Shown here: piece after piece, positions 1 to 5,027 of the stretch
How the letters are laid out: each line of letters begins with the position of its first letter
Numbering within the stretch: position 1 is the stretch's first letter
DNA from: Chloroflexota bacterium
Lineage (GTDB): Bacteria > Chloroflexota > Limnocylindria > Limnocylindrales > CSP1-4
Assembly (NCBI GenBank): GCA_021786915.1
Contig: JAJYMP010000021.1
Span: 1 to 5,027, forward strand
DNA length: 5,027 nt
Direction of reading: 5' to 3'
Notes under the pieces: model-generated
The model's database searches: none
Told to the model about the DNA's origin: nothing
Seen by the model: only the letters and a program-made list of their open reading frames with translations
Program-made: the position numbers and the translations under genes

Positions 1-2
1 TG

Positions 3-1760
3 CCGCAGGCTGTGGCCGCGCTCCTGGCGGGGGCGGTGTCAGCGCCGGCCGGGGCGCGGCGGGCGACCATCGATCCCGCGGCGCTCGACGCCCGGGCGCC
101 GAAGCCGCGCCGGGCGCTGCTGTCGGTGTACGACAAGACCGGCCTGGTCGACCTGGGGCGCGGGCTGGTGGCGCGCGGCTGGGAGCTGGTGTCGACGGGC
201 GGCTCGGCGCGCGCCCTGCGCGAGGCCGGTCTCCCGGTGACCGATGTCGCCGCCGTCACGGGCTCGCCCGAGATGCTCGACGGTCGCGTCAAGACGCTCC
301 ACCCGCGGATCCACGCCGGACTGCTGGCGGACCGCCGCCGCGCCGACCACCGCGAGACGCTGGCCGCCTTCGGGATCGCGCCGTTCGACGTGGTGGTGAG
401 CAACCTGTACCCCTTCGCCGCCGCCGCGCGCCGGCCGGGGATCACGTTCGACGAACTGGTCGAGGAGATCGACATCGGCGGGCCGTCGATGGTCCGGGCC
501 GCGGCGAAGAACCACGCGTCCGTGGCCATCGTGACCTCGCCTGCGCGGTACGCGGCCGTCTTGGCCGCCCTTGACGAGTTCGGCGAGATCCCGCCGGGGC
601 TGCGCTCAGCCCTGGCCGTGGAGGCGTTCCGCCACACGGCTGCCTACGATGCCCGCATCTCGAACGAGCTGCCGGGCCGCATGCTCGAGGCCGGCATCGA
701 CCTGCCCGACGAGCCGGGGCTGCCCACGTCCGGCGACCCGTACCCGGCGTCGCTCACGATCTCGCTCGAGAAGGTCGAGACCCTGCGCTACGGCGAGAAC
801 CCGCACCAGCCGGCCGCGCGCTACCGCCGGACCGACCGCGAGCCCCGACCGGGCGAGGGGCCCTTCGCGGGCGGCGAGCCGCCGCTCCAGGGCAAGGCGC
901 TCAGCTACAACAACGTGCTCGACGCGTCGGGCGCGGCGAACCTCGCGCGCCTGATGCGCGGTCCGGCCGTCGTCATCGTCAAGCACACGAACCCCTGCGG
1001 CGCTGCGGAGCGGCCGACGCTGCTGGAGGCCTGGGAGGACGCGTACGCCGGCGATCCGGTGTCCGCGTACGGCGGAGTGGTGGCGGTGACCGGGACCGTG
1101 GACCGGGCGCTGGCCGAGAAGCTGACGTCGATCTTCCTCGAGGTCGTCGTCGCGCCGGCGTACGAGGAGGGGGCGCGCGAGGTGCTCGCCGCCAAGCCCA
1201 ACCTGCGGCTGGTGCTGGATCCCTCGATCGACGCCTCGGCGGACCGGTCCGGGCCGGCGGCGCGCGGGCTCGCGGGCGTCGACTACCTCGGCTCGTTCCG
1301 GACGGCCGGCGGGGCGGTGCTGGTGACGGCGCCCGACACGCAGCCCGACGACCCGTCGACCTGGGCGTGCGCCACGTCGCGGCAGCCGTCCGAGCGGGAA
1401 CGGGCCGACCTCGACCTCGCCTGGCGCCTGTGCCGCGGGGTCGTGTCCAACTCGATCGTCCTCGTGCGCGGGGGGATGCTCGTCGGGCTGGGCTCCGGGC
1501 AGGTGTCGCGCGTGGACGCGTGCCGCCAGGCCGTGGACAAGGCGCGCACGTTCCAGGCGGAGCGGGGCGGTGCGGCGGGTGCCGTCGCGGCCTCAGACGC
1601 GTTCTTCCCGTTCCCCGACGGCCCGGAGGCGCTGCTCGATGCCGGCGTGACCGCGATCGTCCAGCCGGGCGGCTCCATCCGCGACGCGGAGGTGCTCACG
1701 CTCGTGGAGCAGGCGGGCGCGGCGATGCTCGTCACCGGGAGGCGTCACTTCCGGCACTGA
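3..1760 (+). CDS. purH: Bifunctional AICAR transformylase / IMP cyclohydrolase PurH, 5' end open (possibly fused to PurN)
   Basis: Catalyses the last two steps of de novo purine synthesis in the cytosol: formylation of AICAR with 10-formyl-THF, then ring closure of FAICAR to IMP. Counting from the GTG at 12, the MGS-like cyclohydrolase domain spans about residues 34-170. It keeps the residues matching the human catalytic set: K94 in KTLHP, Y133 in NLYPF, D154 in DIGGP and K166 in AAAKN. The transformylase domain follows, with RYGENPHQ (259-266), the catalytic Lys-His in KHTNPCG (324-330), DPVSAYGG (348-355), SNSIV (479-483), GSGQVSRVD (494-502), QPGGSIRD (551-558) and the usual C-terminal TGRRHFRH. 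PurH is normally about 510-530 residues; this frame has about 33 extra N-terminal residues and stays open to the window edge. GTG 12 and GTG 36 are possible starts, but neither has a clear Shine-Dalgarno. The extra residues resemble a PurN tail (see findings). Identity is certain; the start is not. Confidence 0.97.
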   Translation, partial: PQAVAALLAGAVSAPAGARRATIDPAALDARAPKPRRALLSVYDKTGLVDLGRGLVARGWELVSTGGSARALREAGLPVTDVAAVTGSPEMLDGRVKTLHPRIHAGLLADRRRADHRETLAAFGIAPFDVVVSNLYPFAAAARRPGITFDELVEEIDIGGPSMVRAAAKNHASVAIVTSPARYAAVLAALDEFGEIPPGLRSALAVEAFRHTAAYDARISNELPGRMLEAGIDLPDEPGLPTSGDPYPASLTISLEKVETLRYGENPHQPAARYRRTDREPRPGEGPFAGGEPPLQGKALSYNNVLDASGAANLARLMRGPAVVIVKHTNPCGAAERPTLLEAWEDAYAGDPVSAYGGVVAVTGTVDRALAEKLTSIFLEVVVAPAYEEGAREVLAAKPNLRLVLDPSIDASADRSGPAARGLAGVDYLGSFRTAGGAVLVTAPDTQPDDPSTWACATSRQPSERERADLDLAWRLCRGVVSNSIVLVRGGMLVGLGSGQVSRVDACRQAVDKARTFQAERGGAAGAVAASDAFFPFPDGPEALLDAGVTAIVQPGGSIRDAEVLTLVEQAGAAMLVTGRRHFRH

Positions 1761-1775
1761 GCGGCTCCGCCACGT

Positions 1776-1800
1776 GCCCTGGGTCGGTCAGCCCCAGGGC
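1776..1800. terminator. Hairpin between convergent purH and the minus-strand gene, possible bidirectional terminator
   Basis: GCCCTGGG at 1776-1783 pairs perfectly with CCCAGGGC at 1793-1800 across a 9-nt loop. It starts 16 bp after the purH stop, and the stop codon of the opposite gene (1788-1790) lies in the loop. That is the expected place for a terminator shared by convergent genes. No T-tract follows on either strand, so if it works it is of the T-poor type common in high-GC genomes, or it simply protects 3' ends. Chance pairing in GC-rich DNA is possible. Confidence 0.4.
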
Positions 1801-2207
1801 TCGGTGACCGTCACCTCGAGGTCGCGCTCCTTCTCGGCGGGTTCGTTGTCAAGCGTGCCGGTGATCCACGCCACGGCGTTGTAGGCCTGCCTCTTGCCCG
1901 CGCTGGTGTAGACCGTCAGGTCGCTGTCCGTGAAGTCCGAGGGCAGCGGCAGCATCCCGTTGCGATGCGGGTCGTCACCGCGGAGCGCTGGCACGAACAG
2001 CGTGGCCTCCTTCGCCGACGCCGGGTCGTCGAGCACGATGCTGCAGATGCGGCTGTTGCAGAACGTGAAGGACGGAGCGTGAGCCTTGCCTCGGATCCGG
2101 ACGACCCCGCGCGAGTCGCGCCTGACTGAGATTGAGGGTCGCTGAGCGTGGGTCGCTCCCCGCAGCTGGGTCTCGGGGCGCGGACCGTGCCGGACCAGGG
2201 CGCCCAC
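1788..2207 (-). CDS. Hypothetical protein, 139 aa, possibly OB-fold-like, start uncertain
   Basis: I do not recognise this gene. It is the only plausible coding frame in the gap between purH and metG, read from GTG 2207 to TGA 1788. Residues about 34-139 look like a real small beta-rich domain: alternating hydrophobic stretches (VVRIRG, SIVLDD, ATLFVP, LTVYTS, AVAWITGTL), two cysteines five apart (C50, C55), and an acidic tail ending in EPWG. The pattern of a first VxIxG strand and a closing strand ending in a GTL turn hints at an OB-like barrel, which is inference only. Residues 1-33 are Arg/Pro-rich, with less typical codons (TCA, AGG, CGA), and show no signal peptide or membrane segment. 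No Shine-Dalgarno precedes the GTG, and the frame closes at a stop near 2265, so the protein cannot extend much further upstream. G+C over parts of the gene is about 63-67 %, lower than its neighbours. It may be an intact gene with a misplaced start or a remnant that lost its N-terminus. Confidence 0.55.
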   Translation of the reverse strand: MGALVRHGPRPETQLRGATHAQRPSISVRRDSRGVVRIRGKAHAPSFTFCNSRICSIVLDDPASAKEATLFVPALRGDDPHRNGMLPLPSDFTDSDLTVYTSAGKRQAYNAVAWITGTLDNEPAEKERDLEVTVTEPWG

Positions 2208-2262
2208 GAGTCTGGCGTGACTCGCCGGGGCTCGACCAGCGCGCCGAACCGGTGCCGCGCGC

Positions 2263-2280
2263 TGCTACCATCGCCGGACC
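2263..2280 (+). promoter_or_regulatory. Extended -10 promoter of metG, probably leaderless
   Basis: TGCTACCAT at 2263-2271 matches the extended -10 pattern TGnTAnnnT exactly. Nine bases separate its last T from the metG ATG at 2281, so transcription would be expected to start within a few bases of, or on, the A of the ATG. There is no Shine-Dalgarno upstream of the ATG, which fits leaderless translation. No convincing -35 element is seen at the usual spacing, which is tolerated by extended -10 promoters. One near-consensus hit can arise by chance, but the position is exactly right. Confidence 0.55.
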
Positions 2281-3927
2281 ATGTCCGATCGCCGTCGCTT
2301 CTACCTGACCACCGCCATCGCCTACGCGAACAACGCGCCGGGCCTCCACACCGTGTACGAGGTCATCGGCGCGGACGTCATCGCACGGTGGCACCGGATG
2401 CAGGGCGACGACACGCGGTTCCTGACGGGCACGGACGAGCACTCGGTCAACATCGCCCAGTCCGCCGCGGCGCGCGGGATCACGCCGCGCGAGTTCGTGG
2501 ACGAGAAGGTCGAGCTGTTCCGGAGCTCCGAGGAGGCGCTCCTCATCAGCCCGGACCGGTTCATCCGCACGACGGACCCGGACCACTACCGCTCGGCCCA
2601 GGAGATGGTCCGCCGCGCGTACGCCAACGGCGACATCTACCTCGACACCTACGAGGGCTGGTACTGCCCCAACGAGGGCTTCAAGGCGCCGTCGGACCTG
2701 TTCGAGACCGCGAAGGGCATGCAGTGCCCCAACCACCCCGACGTCGCGCTCCAGTACCTCACCGAGCGCAACTGGTTCTTCCGCCTGTCGGCCTACCAGC
2801 AGCGCCTGCTCGACTGGTACGAGGCGCACCCCGACTTCGTCCAGCCGGACTACCGGCGCAACGAGATGCTGGGCTTCATCCGCCAGGGCCTCCAGGACTT
2901 CTCGATCAGCCGCGCCGGCGCGTCGTGGGGCATCCCGTTCCCCATCGCGGAGAGCGGCGAGTCGGCCCAGCGCGAGGACGGCTCATGGGATCCCGGGGCG
3001 GGGACCATCTACGTCTGGTACGACGCGCTCATCAACTACATCACCGGCGCCGGCTTCCCCGACGACATGGACAGCTTCGCGAAGTGGTGGCCGGCCGACC
3101 TGCACGTCATCGGGAAGGACATCGCCCGGTTCCACACGATCTACTGGCCGGCGATGCTGTGGTCGGCGGGGCTCGAGGCGCCCGAGCACGTGTGGGTCCA
3201 CGGCTGGCTGCTCGTGGCCGGGGAGCGCATGAGCAAGAGCCGGGGCAACTTCCTCGACCCGCACGCGGTGGTGACCGCCTTCGGCGCCGACGCGGCGCGC
3301 TACGTGACCCTCGCCGAGGTGGCCTTCGACAAGGACACCGACGTGTCGTGGGACTCGTTCGTGCGCCGCTACAACGCGGACCTCGCCAACGACTTCGGCA
3401 ATCTCGTCAACCGGATCGTCTCGATGGTCAACCGCTACCTCGGGGGGGAGCGCCCGGAGCCGCAGGCCGCCGCCGTCGCGACGCCGGCCGCAACCTGGGC
3501 GAAGACGCTGGCCGCCTACCGCGGCAAGCTCGACACATACCTGCTGCACGACGCGCTGGCGGCGCTCTGGGACTTCGTCGGTGTCGCGAACAAGGCGGTC
3601 GACGAGACGCAGCCCTGGTCACTCGCGAAACGCGCGAAGGCGGGCGACGAGGCGGCGGAGACGCGCCTGCGCCACGTGCTCGGCGACCTCGTGGAGGCGT
3701 GCCGACTGGTGGGCCTCGCCGCGGCGCCGTTCATGCCGGGCATGGCGCCCCGTGTGCTCGAGCAGCTGGGCTACTCATACGAGTACGGCCCGGACGGCAA
3801 TGGCGGTCCTGCGCTCCTGGACCGGCTCGCGTGGGGCGGCCAGGCCGCGCCGGGTCGCGTGACGCCGACGCCCAGCCCGCTGTTCCCGCGCGCCGAGACC
3901 GAGGCCGCCAAGGAGGGCGAGGCATGA
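2281..3927 (+). CDS. metG: Methionyl-tRNA synthetase (class I), short form with divergent HIGH motif
   Basis: Charges tRNA-Met with methionine, using ATP, in the cytosol. The 548 residues cover the Rossmann catalytic core, connective peptide and anticodon-binding helices. The methionine pocket matches E. coli residues: Y15, D52 (TGTDEH, 49-54), W246 and Y253 (VWYDALINY, 245-253), and H285 (ARFHTIYWP). The KMSKS loop reads RMSKS (316-320) within GERMSKSRGN. In the anticodon domain, N374/R378 and P445-W446 (DETQPWSLAK) sit where the tRNA-reading residues of E. coli lie. Two features are odd: the HIGH position (21-24) reads GLHT, and the zinc knuckle keeps C129, C149 and H152 but lacks the second Cys of the usual CxxC. 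The protein ends shortly after the family's PLFPR motif (533-537), so there is no C-terminal EMAP-like tRNA-binding domain. ATG 2281 is supported by the promoter just upstream and by the normal N-terminal length. Its stop overlaps the next start as ATGA. Confidence 0.97.
   Translation: MSDRRRFYLTTAIAYANNAPGLHTVYEVIGADVIARWHRMQGDDTRFLTGTDEHSVNIAQSAAARGITPREFVDEKVELFRSSEEALLISPDRFIRTTDPDHYRSAQEMVRRAYANGDIYLDTYEGWYCPNEGFKAPSDLFETAKGMQCPNHPDVALQYLTERNWFFRLSAYQQRLLDWYEAHPDFVQPDYRRNEMLGFIRQGLQDFSISRAGASWGIPFPIAESGESAQREDGSWDPGAGTIYVWYDALINYITGAGFPDDMDSFAKWWPADLHVIGKDIARFHTIYWPAMLWSAGLEAPEHVWVHGWLLVAGERMSKSRGNFLDPHAVVTAFGADAARYVTLAEVAFDKDTDVSWDSFVRRYNADLANDFGNLVNRIVSMVNRYLGGERPEPQAAAVATPAATWAKTLAAYRGKLDTYLLHDALAALWDFVGVANKAVDETQPWSLAKRAKAGDEAAETRLRHVLGDLVEACRLVGLAAAPFMPGMAPRVLEQLGYSYEYGPDGNGGPALLDRLAWGGQAAPGRVTPTPSPLFPRAETEAAKEGEA
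3910..3916 (+). promoter_or_regulatory. Strong Shine-Dalgarno for the DinB-like gene
   Basis: AAGGAGG lies inside the last codons of metG, with a 7-base spacer to the ATG at 3924. It is the only perfect Shine-Dalgarno seen in the window. It decides the start of the downstream gene within a much longer open frame, and indicates translation of that gene from the metG transcript. Confidence 0.85.
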
Positions 3928-4373
3928 CAGACCGCTCCTACGTCGCACAGAACGCGGCTGCCACGGCCGCGCTGCGCGAGCTCGCCGCATCGCTGTCCGA
4001 CGAGGATCTCGCGACGGACCTCGGCGAGGGCTGGAACGTCTCGATGGCCTTCGCGCACCTGGCGTTCTGGGACGCCTGGCACGTCGCCCGCTGGCAGCAC
4101 GCGGCGGCGTCGGGGGACCTCGCGCCGGGCTACGTGAGCGGGGACATCACCAGCCGCGCCAATGACGCGCTCGTCGCGACCTGGCGCGCGGTGCCGCCGG
4201 GCTCGGCCGTGGCGCTGGCGCTGGAGGCGGCCGATATCGCGGACAACTTCGTGGCCGACCTCGAGGACGATGCGGTCGACGCGGCGATCGAGCGGGGCGG
4301 CCCCAACTGGTTCGAGCGGTTCCCGCATCGCGGCGACCACATCGACCAGATCCGGCGCGCCCTCGGGCGCTAG
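3924..4373 (+). CDS. DinB/YfiT-like small four-helix protein (possible metal-dependent), 149 aa
   Basis: The 149-residue length, helical character and His pattern fit the DinB/YfiT/maleylpyruvate-isomerase N-terminal superfamily of four-helix bundles. Members bind a metal through three histidines, and some act as thiol-dependent transferases. Here H45 (in FAHLAFWDAWH) and H135/H139 (an HxxxH in PHRGDHIDQI) fill the expected triad: one His at the end of a loop into helix 2, two on the last helix. H53 and H58 are further histidines on helix 2. The substrate is unknown. The protein lacks the extra C-terminal domain of full mycothiol-dependent maleylpyruvate isomerases. Translation is probably coupled to metG through the ATGA overlap and a perfect Shine-Dalgarno. 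The frame is open far upstream through metG, but that part is a high-GC shadow. No signal peptide is seen, so it is presumably cytosolic. Family is assigned from motif layout, not from a search. Confidence 0.8.
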   Translation: MTDRSYVAQNAAATAALRELAASLSDEDLATDLGEGWNVSMAFAHLAFWDAWHVARWQHAAASGDLAPGYVSGDITSRANDALVATWRAVPPGSAVALALEAADIADNFVADLEDDAVDAAIERGGPNWFERFPHRGDHIDQIRRALGR

Positions 4374-4387
4374 TCGGGCAGGCCCGA
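4374..4387. repeat. Small palindrome in the DinB-like/tatD gap
   Basis: TCGGGC (4374-4379) and GCCCGA (4382-4387) form a perfect inverted repeat with a 2-base centre, starting right after the stop codon of the DinB-like gene. A transcript hairpin here would be short (about five pairs with a tetraloop-like tip) and has no T-tract. It could be a weak attenuator or 3'-end element, or chance. The rest of the 38-bp gap up to the tatD start shows no Shine-Dalgarno and no clear promoter. Confidence 0.25.
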
Positions 4388-4411
4388 GCCGCCCGCTCCA
4401 TCGTCCGCCGC

Positions 4412-5027
4412 ATGCGCCTCATCGACTCCCACGGGCATCTCAACGCCGACCGCTTCGACGCCGATGTCGACCTCGTGATCGGCGGCGCCCGGCTGGCGGG
4501 CGTCGAGCGGATGCTGATCCCGGGATGGAACCGCCACTCCTCGGCGCGGGCGCTGGAGCTCGTGGCGAGCCGCCCGTTCCTCGACGCCGCCGTCGGCGTC
4601 CACCCGCACGACGCGGCGAAGGTGACGCCGGCCGAGTGGGCCGACATCGAGGCGTGGGCCCGCGACGAGCGCGTGGTCGCGATCGGCGAGACGGGGCTCG
4701 ACTCGGACCGGATGTTCAGCCCCTGGGAGGCCCAGCTCGACAACCTGCGCGCGAACCTGGCGCTGGCGCTCGCGACGGGCAAGCCCGCGATCCTCCACTG
4801 CCGGTCCCGGGCGGGGGAGCGCGATGCGCAGGACGCGCTCGTGCGCGAGCTGCGGGTGGCCGGGTTCGACGGCGAGCCCGCGCGGCGCGCATTCAGCGGG
4901 CGGCCGCCCGCGGTGGTCCACTCGTTCTCGGGGCCGGCGGACTACGCGGCCGAGGTCGTCGCGATGGGCCTCGTGGTGTCGTTCTCGGGGCTGGTGTTCC
5001 GGCGGGGCGAGGAGGCGTCGGCCGAGG
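4412..5027 (+). CDS. tatD: TatD-family metal-dependent hydrolase (DNase-like), truncated at window end
   Basis: Member of the TatD amidohydrolase-like TIM-barrel family; characterised members are Mg/Mn-dependent DNases. The first 205 residues are present. Metal ligands appear in order: H7 and H9 in DSHGH, E93 in IGETGLD (91-97), H129 in ILHCR, and H170 in VVHSFSG (168-174). The final catalytic Asp should lie just beyond the window. H64-P-H in VGVHPH (62-66) is also typical. The stretch between H129 and H170 is about 41 residues against roughly 25 in E. coli TatD, suggesting an insertion around residues 148-166. ATG 4412 is the natural start because DSHGH falls at residues 5-9 and no ATG or GTG precedes it in frame within the gap. 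It is probably the third gene of the metG transcript. Which TatD paralogue (TatD, YcfH or YjjV type) it represents cannot be told; proximity to metG favours the YcfH/YabD group. Confidence 0.93.
   Translation, partial: MRLIDSHGHLNADRFDADVDLVIGGARLAGVERMLIPGWNRHSSARALELVASRPFLDAAVGVHPHDAAKVTPAEWADIEAWARDERVVAIGETGLDSDRMFSPWEAQLDNLRANLALALATGKPAILHCRSRAGERDAQDALVRELRVAGFDGEPARRAFSGRPPAVVHSFSGPADYAAEVVAMGLVVSFSGLVFRRGEEASAE

Noticed and set aside
1283..1735. Minus-strand open frame opposite the 3' half of purH
   Set aside because: Low-complexity Ser/Thr/Ala/Arg composition with no recognisable domain, lying wholly over well-conserved purH codons.
1803..1822. Palindromes GGTGACcGTCACC (1803-1815) and ACCTCGAGGT (1813-1822)
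   Set aside because: They overlap each other inside coding sequence for a repetitive EVTVTE tail, so codon repetition explains them; no reason to call an operator.
2136..2157. Tandem GGGTCGCT copies 14 bp apart
   Set aside because: Only two short copies, inside the doubtful N-terminus of the minus-strand gene; chance is likely.
1975..2829. Minus-strand 284-codon frame across the metG 5' end and the small gene
   Set aside because: Val/Arg/Ala-rich shadow of metG, without hydrophobic leader or domain, and incompatible with the better minus-strand frame at 1788-2207.
3442..3448. Run of seven G in metG, possible slippage or frameshift site
   Set aside because: The MetRS protein stays in frame and conserved on both sides, so there is no sign of a frameshift.
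2148..3923. A long + strand open frame running out of frame through metG and joining the DinB-like gene
   Set aside because: The part before 3924 is Arg/Pro/Gly-rich and overlaps the certain metG frame. It is a by-product of high G+C. The true start at 3924 has a perfect Shine-Dalgarno.
4147..4921. Two overlapping minus-strand open frames opposite the DinB-like gene and tatD
   Set aside because: Both are Arg/Ala/Ser-rich shadows. The + strand frame has the ordered metal-ligand motifs of TatD.

Overview
This window is GC-rich DNA, roughly 70 % G+C, with dense coding and short gaps. It carries five genes: the last two steps of purine synthesis (purH), an unrecognised small gene on the opposite strand, methionyl-tRNA synthetase (metG), a DinB/YfiT-like small protein, and the first part of a TatD-family metal-dependent hydrolase. 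The base composition, GTG starts, leaderless-looking metG promoter and style of the MetRS suggest a high-GC bacterium, either Chloroflexota-like or Actinomycetota-like. That placement is a guess from general features.

Region 1-1760 (+) is purH, catalytically complete. Its reading frame is open to the left edge of the window, and the residues before the usual PurH start look like the C-terminal tail of PurN. This points to a PurN-PurH fusion, or at least an in-frame junction. Region 1761-2280 contains no + strand gene. It holds a short minus-strand gene (1788-2207) of unknown function that faces purH tail to tail. An 8-bp hairpin lies between the two stops and could act as a shared terminator. 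The far end of this region holds an extended -10 promoter pressed against the metG ATG.

Region 2281-5027 (+) looks like one transcription unit: metG, then the DinB-like gene (ATGA overlap with a perfect Shine-Dalgarno), then tatD after 38 bp. Proximity of metG to tatD is common in bacteria, and the DinB-like gene sits between them here. The MetRS is notable. Its methionine pocket and KMSKS loop are well conserved, but the HIGH signature reads GLHT and one of four expected zinc ligands in the connective peptide is missing.

I found no CRISPR array, tRNA, rRNA, insertion sequence, integrase or defence gene. The window is mainly housekeeping. The points that deserve a second look are the MetRS active-site substitutions, the possible PurN-PurH fusion, and the small opposite-strand gene.
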